In this document: piece after piece, positions 1-7,088 of the stretch
Numbering within the stretch: the stretch's first letter is position 1
How the letters are laid out: the number at the start of each line of letters is the position of its first letter
From: Scatosoma sp964459515
Lineage (GTDB): Bacteria > Bacillota > Clostridia > Christensenellales > Borkfalkiaceae
Direction of reading: 5' to 3'
Length of the DNA stretch: 22,367 nt
NCBI GenBank assembly: GCA_964459515.1
Contig: CAYWML010000018.1
Coordinates: forward strand, 1 to 22,367
Made by a program: the position numbers and the translations under genes
Notes under the pieces: model-generated
The model's input: the letters and a program-made list of their open reading frames with translations, nothing else
Told to the model about the DNA's origin: nothing
Databases searched by the model: none

Positions 1-552
1 GGCTATTATAAAGGAAAGCGCGTTTCCGTTATGGCTTCCGGCATGGGGCAACCCTCGATCGGTATTTATTCCTACGAGTTGTATCACTATTACGACGTGG
101 AGGCGATTATTCGCGTGGGGTCTTGCGGTTCGTTTTCGCCCGATTTACACGCGCGCGACATCGTCGTTGCAATGGGGGCGTGCACCAACGGCAATTACGC
201 CAAACAGTATAATTTGCCGGGAACGTTCTGCCCGATTGCCGATTTCGACCTCGTAAAGCGCGCGGCGGAAGAGTGCGAGAAAATGGGCGTGAACTATCGC
301 GTGGGCAATATTCTTTCTTCCGATATGTTCTACGACGACGCCAATTCGGGTATGCAATGGGCGAAGATGGGCGTGCTCGGCGTGGAAATGGAGTCGGCGG
401 CGTTGTATTGCAATGCGGCGCGCGCAGGCAAAAAGGCGCTTTGTATTTGCACGGTGAGCGATTCTTTCGTATATCCCGAAGAAAATACAACCGCAGAGGA
501 GCGGCAAAATTCTTTCACGAAGATGATGGAGATCGCTTTGCGCTTGGCGTAA
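1..552 (+). CDS. deoD: Purine-nucleoside phosphorylase, DeoD type (5' partial)
   Basis: DeoD-type (hexameric) purine nucleoside phosphorylase cleaves purine (deoxy)nucleosides with phosphate, giving the base and (deoxy)ribose-1-phosphate in the cytoplasm. The reading frame is open from base 1 (GYYKGKRVSVMASGMG), so the true start lies upstream. The 183 residues seen are most of a protein that is usually about 235 residues. Family signatures are visible in order: GMGQPSIGIYSYEL, IIRVGSCGSF, VVAMGACTNG, ADFDLVKRA, LGVEMESAALY (base/ribose-binding Met-Glu) and CTVSDSF. The first ATG in view (base 31) is internal to the conserved domain and is not the start. It is the first visible gene of a deoD-deoB-cdd-pdp operon, with 30 bases separating it from deoB, whose product takes its sugar phosphate onward. 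The family assignment is close to certain. Confidence 0.95.
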   Translation, partial: GYYKGKRVSVMASGMGQPSIGIYSYELYHYYDVEAIIRVGSCGSFSPDLHARDIVVAMGACTNGNYAKQYNLPGTFCPIADFDLVKRAAEECEKMGVNYRVGNILSSDMFYDDANSGMQWAKMGVLGVEMESAALYCNAARAGKKALCICTVSDSFVYPEENTTAEERQNSFTKMMEIALRLA

Positions 553-582
553 GCGAGAAAAACTAAAAAAGCAGGTATTCGT

Positions 583-1749
583 ATGGCAAAAAGAGCTTTT
601 ATAATTGTTTTGGACAGCATGGGCATCGGCGAGATGCCCGACGCGGCGGAATGGAAGGACGAGGGGAGCAATACGCTCGGCGCAATCCGTCGGCGTCCGG
701 AATTTCATTGCCCGAACCTCGAAAGGCTCGGCTTGTTCAACATCGACGGCGTCGGCGGCGGCGTTGCCGCGCCGAAAGCGTGCTACGCCCGTATGTCGGA
801 GGCTTCTAAGGGAAAGGACACCACGATAGGACATTGGGAGATCGCAGGGATTTATTCTCCGCGCCCGTTGCCGACTTATCCGAACGGCTTTCCGCAATCT
901 CTCTTGACGGAGTTCGAACGAGTAACGGGCAGGGGCGTGCTTTGCAATCGCCCTTATTCGGGAACGGAAGTCATCAAGGATTTCGGCGAAGAACATATTC
1001 GTACGGGCAAGCTGATCGTGTATACTTCGGCGGACAGCGTTTTCCAGATCGCGGCGCACGAGGACGTCGTGCCCGTGGAAACGCTTTACGAATATTGCAG
1101 GCAGGCGCGCGCGCTGTTGCAGGGCGAGCACGGCGTAGGGCGCGTGATCGCGCGTCCGTTTAACGGAACGTATCCCTTTACGCGTACGCCCCGTCGGCAC
1201 GATTATTCTTTAACGCCGCCGTCGAAAACCCTTCCCGACCTCTTAAAGGAGAAAGGTTTCGATACGATTTCCGTCGGAAAAATTTTCGATATTTTCGCGG
1301 GACGCGGCTTTACGGAAAGTTATCCCACCGTCAACAACGAAGACGGAATGGACAAGACCATGTCCGCGTTGAACCGCGATTTCAACGGGTTGTGTTTCGT
1401 GAATCTCGTCGATTTCGATATGGTGTACGGGCATAGAAACGACGTCGAAGGATATGCACGCGCCATGACGGCGTTCGATAAGCGTTTGGGCGAATTTTTG
1501 CCGAATATGCGCGCGGACGATCTCTTGATTATCACGGCGGATCACGGTTGCGATCCCGTAACGCCGTCCACAGACCATTCGCGCGAATATACGCCGATGC
1601 TTGCCGTCGGCGAAAAGTTGAAAACGGGCGTCGATTTGGGCACGCGGCGCAGTTTCGCCGACATCGGCGCGACGGTTGCGGAATGGTTCGGCGTTTCCTC
1701 GAAGGACTTATACGGCGAGGCCTTCTTAAAGGAGATTTTGCATGACTGA
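583..1749 (+). CDS. deoB: Phosphopentomutase
   Basis: Phosphopentomutase interconverts (deoxy)ribose-1-phosphate and (deoxy)ribose-5-phosphate, linking nucleoside phosphorolysis to central carbon metabolism. The 388 residues match the usual family length of about 390. Alkaline-phosphatase-superfamily metal ligands are visible: Asp11 in LDSMGIGEMPDA, VDFDMVYGHRND, ITADHGCDP and TDHSREYTP. The KDTTIGHWEIAG segment carries the phosphorylatable Thr80 directly after Asp79. YTSADSVFQIAAHE and RPFNGTYPFTRTPRRHDYS are typical substrate-cap sequences. The upstream ribosome site is weak (AGCAGG), which suggests coupling to deoD. The 3' end overlaps cdd by 8 bases, so the two are translationally coupled. 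No frameshift or missing key residue was seen. Confidence 0.97.
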   Translation: MAKRAFIIVLDSMGIGEMPDAAEWKDEGSNTLGAIRRRPEFHCPNLERLGLFNIDGVGGGVAAPKACYARMSEASKGKDTTIGHWEIAGIYSPRPLPTYPNGFPQSLLTEFERVTGRGVLCNRPYSGTEVIKDFGEEHIRTGKLIVYTSADSVFQIAAHEDVVPVETLYEYCRQARALLQGEHGVGRVIARPFNGTYPFTRTPRRHDYSLTPPSKTLPDLLKEKGFDTISVGKIFDIFAGRGFTESYPTVNNEDGMDKTMSALNRDFNGLCFVNLVDFDMVYGHRNDVEGYARAMTAFDKRLGEFLPNMRADDLLIITADHGCDPVTPSTDHSREYTPMLAVGEKLKTGVDLGTRRSFADIGATVAEWFGVSSKDLYGEAFLKEILHD

Positions 1750-2146
1750 TACGGAATTGATGCAGGCGGCTGTCGAAGCGCGAAAAATGTCCTACGCGCC
1801 TTATTCGCATTTCCGCGTAGGGGCGGCTCTGCTCGGAAAAAGTGGCAAGGTATATACGGGTTGCAACGTGGAAAACGCGGCGTATACGCCGACGAATTGC
1901 GCGGAGCGAACGGCAGTGTTTAAGGCGGTCAGCGAAGGCGAACGAACTTTTGAAAAAATCGCGATCGTGGGGGGCATGGACGAGAATATTTCCGAAATTT
2001 GCGCCCCTTGCGGCGTTTGTCGTCAGGTGCTCGCCGAATTTTGCGACAAGGATTTTCGCTTGGTCTTGGGCAATCCCGAACGGATACGGGTTTGCACCCT
2101 CGGCGAATTGTTGCCGTTGTCCTTCGGTAAAGGCGATTTGGAGTGA
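1742..2146 (+). CDS. cdd: Cytidine deaminase
   Basis: Cytidine deaminase is a homotetrameric zinc enzyme that hydrolytically deaminates cytidine and deoxycytidine to uridine and deoxyuridine. The 134-residue length is typical of the short bacterial form. The zinc site is complete: Cys53 with catalytic Glu55 in NCAERTA, and Cys90 and Cys93 in APCGVCRQ. The substrate motif GCNVENAAY is also present. The ATG lies inside the end of deoB and is preceded by AAAGGAG at 1727-1733, an excellent ribosome site that fixes the start. The gene sits between deoB and pdp, so the uridine it makes is handed to the phosphorylase encoded 6 bases downstream. Confidence 0.97.
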   Translation: MTDTELMQAAVEARKMSYAPYSHFRVGAALLGKSGKVYTGCNVENAAYTPTNCAERTAVFKAVSEGERTFEKIAIVGGMDENISEICAPCGVCRQVLAEFCDKDFRLVLGNPERIRVCTLGELLPLSFGKGDLE

Positions 2147-2152
2147 CGAAAT

Positions 2153-3454
2153 ATGAGAATGTACGATATTATACAGAAAAAACGGGACGGCGAAACGCTC
2201 GACGAAACGGAAATCCGTTGGTTCGTCGAGGAATACACGAAAGGCAAAATTCCCGATTATCAAGCCGCCGCGCTTTGCATGGCGATCTATTTTCGCGGCA
2301 TGACGTTGGAGGAAACGACCGCGCTTACCTTTGCCGTACGCGATTCGGGCGAACGCTTGGATTTTTCGGATATACGCGGCTTGCGCGCGGATAAGCATTC
2401 CAGGGGCGGCGTAGGCGATAAAACGAGCCTCGTCGTCGCGCCGATTGCCGCGTATTGCGGCGTGAAGATCGCAAAAATGAGCGGCAGAGGCTTAGGGCAT
2501 ACGGGCGGCACGATCGATAAATTGGAGGCAATCCCCGGTTTTCGCACGGATATTCCCGTGGAAGAGTTTAAGGAGATCGTCAACGACGTCGGCATAGCGA
2601 TCGTCGGGCAAAATGCGGAGCTTGCCCCTGCCGACAAGCTTTTGTACGCCCTGCGCGACGTAACGGCTACGGTAGACAGTCTGCCGCTTATCGTGTCGAG
2701 CATTATGGGCAAAAAGCTCGCCGCCGACGACGATTGTATCGTATTGGACGTAAAAACGGGCAGCGGTTCGTTTATGAAAACGCAGGAAAAAAGCCGCGAA
2801 CTTGCCGAATGGATGGTGCAAATCGGTCGTCGCGCGGGAAAGCGTATGCGCGCGCTCATCACGGACATGGATACCCCCTTGGGCTATGCGATCGGCAATT
2901 CCTTGGAGGTCGTGGAAGCCGTTCGCACATTGCAGGGGAAAGGTCCTGCCGATTTGACGGAGCTTTGCATCGCGTTGTCCGCGCATATCTTGGAGCTAGC
3001 CGAAAAGGGCACGTACGCGGAATGCGAAGCGTTGGCAAAGGAAGCGATTTCTTCGGGCGGCGCGTTGCAAACGTTGGCGCGCATGGTACAGGCGCAAGGC
3101 GGCAACGCGGAATGGATTTTGCACCCCGAAAAATTCCCTGCGGCGAAGTACAGTCGCGCGGTGCGCTCAACAGCCGAGGGCTATATCGTCGGCGTGGATA
3201 CGGAGGGGTACGGCATGGCGAGCCTTTTATTGGGTGCAGGCAGAAACACGAAAGCGGATAAAATCGATTTTGCGGCAGGCATTTATCTGCACGCGAAAAC
3301 GGGCGACTTCGTGCACGTCGGCGATACGATAGCCGTCTTATACGCAAGCGACGAAGCGCTGTTTGCCGCGGCGGAAGCGCGCCTGTTGTCGGCAACGCGG
3401 ATTGCGGCAACGCCGCCGCAACGCAAGCCTTTGATTTTAGACGTAGTGGAATAA
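2153..3454 (+). CDS. pdp: Pyrimidine-nucleoside phosphorylase
   Basis: Pyrimidine-nucleoside phosphorylase (thymidine/uridine phosphorylase, nucleoside phosphorylase-II fold) releases uracil or thymine and pentose-1-phosphate. The 433 residues match the family. The N-terminal helical domain is MRMYDIIQKKRDGETL. The phosphate/substrate region is ADKHSRGGVGDKTSL, with Arg where many homologues have Thr or Ser. Next come KMSGRGLGHTGGTIDKLE and VTATVDSLPLIVSSIMGKK, with VLDVKTGSGSFMK in the central domain. The C-terminal domain contains a biotinyl-like hammerhead segment, GIYLHAKTGDFVHVGDTIAVLYA. Met1 is preferred over Met3 because GGAG at 2140-2143 is spaced 9 bases from it. It is the last gene of the operon, followed at once by a terminator. 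deoC is not in view. Confidence 0.96.
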   Translation: MRMYDIIQKKRDGETLDETEIRWFVEEYTKGKIPDYQAAALCMAIYFRGMTLEETTALTFAVRDSGERLDFSDIRGLRADKHSRGGVGDKTSLVVAPIAAYCGVKIAKMSGRGLGHTGGTIDKLEAIPGFRTDIPVEEFKEIVNDVGIAIVGQNAELAPADKLLYALRDVTATVDSLPLIVSSIMGKKLAADDDCIVLDVKTGSGSFMKTQEKSRELAEWMVQIGRRAGKRMRALITDMDTPLGYAIGNSLEVVEAVRTLQGKGPADLTELCIALSAHILELAEKGTYAECEALAKEAISSGGALQTLARMVQAQGGNAEWILHPEKFPAAKYSRAVRSTAEGYIVGVDTEGYGMASLLLGAGRNTKADKIDFAAGIYLHAKTGDFVHVGDTIAVLYASDEALFAAAEARLLSATRIAATPPQRKPLILDVVE

Positions 3455-3472
3455 TCGTATAGGGAATATTTA

Positions 3473-3504
3473 CGGCGGCACGCTCGTGCCGCCGCGATTT
3501 TTTT
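3473..3504 (+). terminator. Rho-independent terminator of the deo operon
   Basis: A 9-bp perfect GC stem (CGGCGGCAC, loop GCTC, GTGCCGCCG) is followed by CGA and seven T residues, starting 18 bases after the pdp stop. Confidence 0.93.
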
Positions 3505-3512
3505 ATCGCATG

Positions 3513-3538
3513 AAAAAACGGCGACTTTTCAGCCGCCG
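3513..3538 (-). terminator. Rho-independent terminator of purC
   Basis: Read on the minus strand, an 8-bp stem (CGGCGGCT, loop GAAA, AGTCGCCG, one G-U pair) is followed by six T residues, about 20 bases after the purC stop. It lies back to back with the deo terminator, so the two convergent units are insulated separately. Confidence 0.9.
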
Positions 3539-3559
3539 CATAGTAGTTATAAAGGGAAG

Positions 3560-4243
3560 TCAGCGTTCGTTGATAAGTTTCGTCAGCGTAACGGGATCTA
3601 CAATCTTGCCGTCTTTGTATACGCGCATATTGCCCGAAGCGATTTCGTCGATGAGAATGACTTCGCCGTTGTTATAGCCGAATTCGAATTTAATATCCCA
3701 CAAATCGCAACCGAGCGTTTTCAAATCGTCCGCGACGACTTTCGTGATTTTCAAGGTTTGCGCTTTCATGCTTTCGTACATTTCGGCGGACATAACGCCG
3801 AGCGCGCAAAGCCCGTCTTTCGTGACGAGGGGATCGCCTTTTTCGTCGTTTTTGAAAGTGCATTCGACGTAGCCGCCTGCAAGCGGTGTTCCGTCCGCGA
3901 TATATTCGCCGTATCGGCGCACGAAGCTACCCGTCGCCACCAAGCGGCAAATGACTTCCAATCCGTGCCCGAATACGGTGGCAGGAAGCACCTCCATCGT
4001 CGCTTCGTCGATATTCGCGGAAACGTAATGCGTTTTTACGCCTGCTTTTTTCAGCAGTTCGAAATAGTACACGGAGGAGCGCAAGTTGGCTTTTCCGATG
4101 CCCTCGATTGTCAACCCGACCGTGTTTTCGCCGGGATCGAAAACGCCGTCTTTGCCCGTGCAGTCGTCCTTGAATTTCAGCATAACGTTCCCGTTAGCAA
4201 GCTTGTAAACGTCTTTTGTTTTACCTGTGTAAATTTTTTGCAT
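3560..4243 (-). CDS. purC: Phosphoribosylaminoimidazole-succinocarboxamide synthase (SAICAR synthetase)
   Basis: PurC ligates aspartate to CAIR using ATP, giving SAICAR in de novo purine synthesis. The 227 residues are close to the family's usual 235-240. Visible signatures are the N-terminal nucleotide-binding strand KIYTGKTKDVYKL, DDCTGKDG and GENTVGLTIEGIGK, then THYVSANIDEATMEVLPA, VICRLVATGSFVRRYGEY, ECTFKNDEKGDP and the late LWDIKFEFGYNNGEVILIDEI metal/ATP region. The start is the ATG at 4243, because GAGGAG lies 7 bases upstream and the conserved KIYTGK begins at residue 3. A longer in-frame extension has no family similarity. It stands alone with its own promoter and terminator, away from other pur genes, opposite the nucleoside salvage operon. 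Confidence 0.96.
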   Translation of the reverse strand: MQKIYTGKTKDVYKLANGNVMLKFKDDCTGKDGVFDPGENTVGLTIEGIGKANLRSSVYYFELLKKAGVKTHYVSANIDEATMEVLPATVFGHGLEVICRLVATGSFVRRYGEYIADGTPLAGGYVECTFKNDEKGDPLVTKDGLCALGVMSAEMYESMKAQTLKITKVVADDLKTLGCDLWDIKFEFGYNNGEVILIDEIASGNMRVYKDGKIVDPVTLTKLINER

Positions 4244-4288
4244 CGAAATAGCTCCTCGTATAAAATTACGGCGTTGCCGATTACGTAG

Positions 4289-4317
4289 ATTATAGCAGAT
4301 TTTTTTTCGTTTTTCAA
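4289..4317 (-). promoter_or_regulatory. purC promoter
   Basis: On the minus strand, TTGAAA (4312-4317) and TATAAT (4289-4294) are separated by exactly 17 bases, with TGC before the -10 (extended -10). Transcription would start near 4282, leaving a leader of about 40 bases. That is too short for a purine riboswitch, and none is seen. Confidence 0.88.
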
Positions 4318-4478
4318 TTGTCTGAAAGCCGCTTTTAAGAAAAAATACGATTTTGCGGAAAAATTTTTTCTGTATTCCTCCTTCTCCGTCATTGCGAGGC
4401 ACGGTGCCGCGGCAATCTCCGCCGTCAGGCGGAAACGCAACCCCGTCGTTGCAAGCCGCGAAAACGCCCCTCGTCCGT

Positions 4479-4612
4479 CATTGCGAGGCGCGGACCGCGC
4501 CGCGGCAATCTCGTGGCAATCCGTAGGATTGCCGCGGAACGCAAGCCCGTCCACGCCGTCAGGCGGAAACGCAACCCCGTCGTTGCAAGCCGCAAAAACG
4601 CCCCCCGTCCGT
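4479..4612. repeat. 134-bp tandem unit, copy A
   Basis: This unit is identical base for base to 4613-4746 by direct reading. It begins CATTGCGAGGCGCGG and ends CCCCCCGTCCGT. Perfect identity suggests recent duplication or ongoing slippage/recombination. Confidence 0.9.
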
Positions 4613-4746
4613 CATTGCGAGGCGCGGACCGCGCCGCGGCAATCTCGTGGCAATCCGTAGGATTGCCGCGGAACGCAAGCCCGTCCACGCCGTCAGGCGG
4701 AAACGCAACCCCGTCGTTGCAAGCCGCAAAAACGCCCCCCGTCCGT
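4613..4746. repeat. 134-bp tandem unit, copy B
   Basis: This is the second identical copy, directly abutting copy A. It is followed by a truncated third unit from 4747 that keeps the first about 33 bases and then switches to the short form. Confidence 0.9.
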
Positions 4747-4835
4747 CATTGCGAGGCGCGGACCGCGCCGCGGCAATCTCCGCCGTCAGGCGGAAACGAT
4801 TAAACGCAGAACGCGAAAAAGGTTGCGAGAAACGC

Positions 4836-4864
4836 TTGCCTTAAAAATAAATATGTGTTATAAT
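4836..4864 (+). promoter_or_regulatory. Promoter of the secreted nuclease gene
   Basis: TTGCCT (4836-4841) and TATAAT (4859-4864) are spaced by 17 bases, with TGT before the -10 (extended -10). The start codon is 36 bases beyond the -10. Confidence 0.85.
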
Positions 4865-4899
4865 ACAAAACGAACGAATTTTTTATGGAGTAACGAAAG

Positions 4900-6915
4900 A
4901 TGAACTTTTTTAAGAAGATCGCAACGTCGGCATTGCTCGTTTTCGCGATAGCAGTTCCTTCCGTCAGCGTGCAAGCGCAGGCGGCAACCACCAGCCTCAC
5001 CGTGACCACGCCGAGCGGCTATACGTGCGCGGACGATGTGCAGTATGTAAAAGATGGTAACTATATCGCCAATTGGGGCGCACGCGGAGAAAATTGCACC
5101 TTCCTTTCCACGTATGCGCAAAGTTTCTATACGGGCAGTTATACCTATTCCGCGCTGGAGAACGTTGCAGGCGGTACGGGCAAGTCGGACGCCCCGAACA
5201 GCGATTTGTACGATAGTTTGCAAACGCTGATGACTTCAAAACATACGTATAAGACTGGGTATGACGAAACAAATAACTTATATAGATATACCGATTGCCT
5301 TTTGGGAAATGATAGCAAAATTTCTTCTTTTTATTCGGGAACAGTTTTTGATAGTGCTTGGGTTAGCGGTGGAACAGTATGGAATAAAGAGCATACTTGG
5401 CCGAAGAGCAAGGAAACGGAAAAAAAGGCAAAAGAAGATATTATGATGCTTCGTCCGACGGTCACGAGTGAAAACAGTGCGCGCGGTAATACGGCGTATG
5501 GGGAAAGCAGCGGTTATTATAATCCCAACGGAGAAATGAGCGGACAGAATCCGCAGGGCGATTTGCGCGGCGATTGCGCGCGTATCGTATTGTATGTTTA
5601 CGTGCGTTGGGGCAATACAAGCAGAATGTGGGGGACGAGCGGCGTTATGGAAAGTCTTCCCGTGCTTTTGAAATGGATGGAAGAAGATCCCGTGGATACG
5701 TGGGAAATGGGCAGAAACGACGCCGTGCAGTCGATTACGGGCACGAGAAATGTTTTCGTGGACTATCCCGAATACGCTTGGCGTTTGTTCGGGGCAACTA
5801 TTCCCGACGATATATCCACTCCCTCAAACGGCGTTTATAACGGAACGGGCGGTTCAGTTTCGGGAGGCGATTCTTCTTCGAGCGGAGAAACGGACGAAAC
5901 AACGCCGATTGCAACCATCTGCGCGAGCGCGGCTGGCAACTACACGGCGAAAGGCACGGCTGTTGCCGTCAACGCACGAAGCTTTTTGTTGCAGGACGAA
6001 ACGGGCAGTATCCTCGTGTATAAAGACTACGATTGGAGTGGAGACGTTTCCGTAGGCGACGTGGTGACGGTAGAAGGCACGACGAGTTCGTATGGCAACG
6101 CCATGCAGTTCGGCAAGGAAGCGACGTACACGAAAACGGGCACGGAAACCGTTTCCTATCCCAAAGCAAAAACTTTGACGATGGCAGATTGCGAAGCGTA
6201 CGCTTCGGGAAGCGTTACGCCCGAATACGTCAAAGTAAACGGCACGCTCAGCGTGACGGAAAACAGTAAATATGCAGGCAGCTATTACTATAATCTCGAC
6301 GTAGGCAGTACGACGGTGAAGGGTAGTATCACCTATCCCACTGCGGAAGAGCACGAAACATTGTCCGCGTTGGACGGCAAGGAAGTCACGGTGACGGGTT
6401 ACGTTACGGGGCTTACAAACAGCAAGTACGTCAATATCATCATGACCGACGTCAAGGCGTATGCGGACGAGGAAGACAGCAGTAACGACAGCAGTTCCTC
6501 GGTTGACGAAGACAGCAGTAACGACAGTAGCTCTTCGGTTGACGAGGATAGTAGTAACGACAGCAGTTCTTCGGTTGACGAGGATAGTAGTAACGACAGC
6601 AGTTCTTCGGACACGGACAGCGGCGATATTTCGGGAACGGAGAGCGGCTCGGAAATCGACGGAAGCGACGAAAGCGACGAGAGCGGCGTAGACGGCAAAG
6701 AGAATTCTTCCGTTGTCGATGACAGCAGTATTGTTTCGGGAACGGAGAATGATTCGGCAAACGACGTAATCAGCGTCGGCGATGCAAGCGGTTCCGATGT
6801 TTTGGACGGCATAGCCAATCCTTTTTACGACAGTTGCAACGGCAGTATCGCATGCTTGCCCGTGGCAACGCTCGGACTGGCGGCGTTGGTCGTTTTGAAA
6901 AAGAAGAGAAAGTAA
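4900..6915 (+). CDS. Secreted endonuclease I (EndA/NucM)-type nuclease with OB-like domain and C-terminal anchor
   Basis: This is a 671-residue exported nuclease, likely degrading extracellular DNA or RNA. A signal peptide (MNFFKKIATSALLVFAIAVP, cleavage near AQA-A) starts it. The endonuclease I domain spans about residues 100-300. It shows the catalytic segment VWNKEHTWPKSK with Glu164/His165, MMLRPTVTSENSARGN with Asn192/Asn197, and QGDLRGDCARIVLYVYVRW. About residues 335-510 resemble the OB-fold (YhcR-like) domain often fused to such nucleases (FLLQDETGSILVYKD, VGDVVTVEGT). A Ser/Asp-rich stalk follows, then DSCNGSIACLP, a membrane helix and KKKRK. GGAG is 9 bases before the ATG. The gene is monocistronic, with its own promoter and terminator. 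Bases 5221-5400, including the active site, are AT-rich compared with their surroundings. The nuclease family is confident; the OB-like domain is less certain. Confidence 0.88.
   Translation: MNFFKKIATSALLVFAIAVPSVSVQAQAATTSLTVTTPSGYTCADDVQYVKDGNYIANWGARGENCTFLSTYAQSFYTGSYTYSALENVAGGTGKSDAPNSDLYDSLQTLMTSKHTYKTGYDETNNLYRYTDCLLGNDSKISSFYSGTVFDSAWVSGGTVWNKEHTWPKSKETEKKAKEDIMMLRPTVTSENSARGNTAYGESSGYYNPNGEMSGQNPQGDLRGDCARIVLYVYVRWGNTSRMWGTSGVMESLPVLLKWMEEDPVDTWEMGRNDAVQSITGTRNVFVDYPEYAWRLFGATIPDDISTPSNGVYNGTGGSVSGGDSSSSGETDETTPIATICASAAGNYTAKGTAVAVNARSFLLQDETGSILVYKDYDWSGDVSVGDVVTVEGTTSSYGNAMQFGKEATYTKTGTETVSYPKAKTLTMADCEAYASGSVTPEYVKVNGTLSVTENSKYAGSYYYNLDVGSTTVKGSITYPTAEEHETLSALDGKEVTVTGYVTGLTNSKYVNIIMTDVKAYADEEDSSNDSSSSVDEDSSNDSSSSVDEDSSNDSSSSVDEDSSNDSSSSDTDSGDISGTESGSEIDGSDESDESGVDGKENSSVVDDSSIVSGTENDSANDVISVGDASGSDVLDGIANPFYDSCNGSIACLPVATLGLAALVVLKKKRK
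6469..6612 (+). repeat. Four 36-bp in-frame repeats encoding a Ser/Asp stalk
   Basis: Four consecutive 12-codon units encode (D/E)E-DSSNDSSSSV, the last ending in Asp. Units 3 and 4 are nearly identical in DNA, while units 1 and 2 differ at silent positions, which fits recent expansion. The product is an acidic, flexible spacer between the enzyme domains and the membrane anchor. Confidence 0.92.
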
Positions 6916-6934
6916 ACGGACGAAAAAACGAAAA

Positions 6935-6968
6935 GAAAATATCCCGAACGGGGTATTTTCTTTTTTTT
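6935..6968 (+). terminator. Rho-independent terminator after the nuclease
   Basis: An 11-bp stem (GAAAATATCCC, loop GAAC, GGGGTATTTTC, one T-G pair) is followed by eight T residues. Confidence 0.93.
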
Positions 6969-6982
6969 GGCTTTCAAAACAC

Positions 6983-7011
6983 TTTACAAGACTTCGTTTT
7001 TTCGGTATAAT
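6983..7011 (+). promoter_or_regulatory. Promoter of the methyltransferase-RluA pair
   Basis: TTTACA (6983-6988) and TATAAT (7006-7011) are separated by 17 bases. A second TATAAT-like run follows at about 7017. The first gene starts about 70 bases downstream. Confidence 0.8.
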
Positions 7012-7088
7012 TATATAGTATAATATTATGCGAAATTACGGCTATGCGTTCGTCGGGGCGAAGCTTCGGCGTAACGAAAGAGAGTTCT

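Larger units (their letters stand above)
4390..4798. repeat. Tandem array of CATTGCGAG palindromic elements
   Basis: Four elements begin with CATTGCGAGGC at 4390, 4479, 4613 and 4747. Each has an outer palindrome (ATTGC...GCAAT) around a variable inner stem. The first and last copies are a short form that runs straight into CCGCC-GTCA-GGCGG. The middle two are a long form with an extra hairpin, GGCAATCC-GTA-GGATTGCC. Short open frames here are repeat-derived and not genes. The stretch 4244-4835 otherwise holds only the purC leader and promoter. Related modules recur at 12468-12530 and 18421-18445. The GTCATTGCGAG...GCAATCTC element type is known from many bacterial genomes as dispersed non-coding palindromes of unclear role. 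Confidence 0.9.

Noticed and set aside
145..1200. 351-codon open frame on the minus strand across deoD and deoB
   Set aside because: It is antisense to two confident genes, has no family motif or ribosome site, and its Arg/His-rich composition is typical of a shadow frame created by GC-biased codons.
583..1749. Missing catalytic Thr in DeoB (KDTTIGHWE, not KDTxTGHWE)
   Set aside because: The phosphorylated residue of the family aligns with the first Thr after Asp, which is present (Thr80). Only the second Thr is replaced by Ile.
1532..2398. 288-codon minus-strand frame across deoB, cdd and pdp
   Set aside because: It is a shadow of three well-supported genes, with no recognisable domain.
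4244..4288. Purine riboswitch before purC
   Set aside because: The leader is only about 40 bases and shows no aptamer-like paired structure.
4390..4798. CRISPR array
   Set aside because: The units are long (89-134 bp) and contiguous, with no unique spacers between short repeats and no cas genes nearby.
4425..4844. Several 65-125-codon frames in the CATTGCGAG array
   Set aside because: They repeat each other because the DNA repeats, and they follow palindromes, not protein constraints. Such peptides are a frequent misannotation of this element.
6399..6818. 139-codon minus-strand frame rich in Leu/Ser
   Set aside because: It is the antisense of the Ser/Asp stalk repeats.
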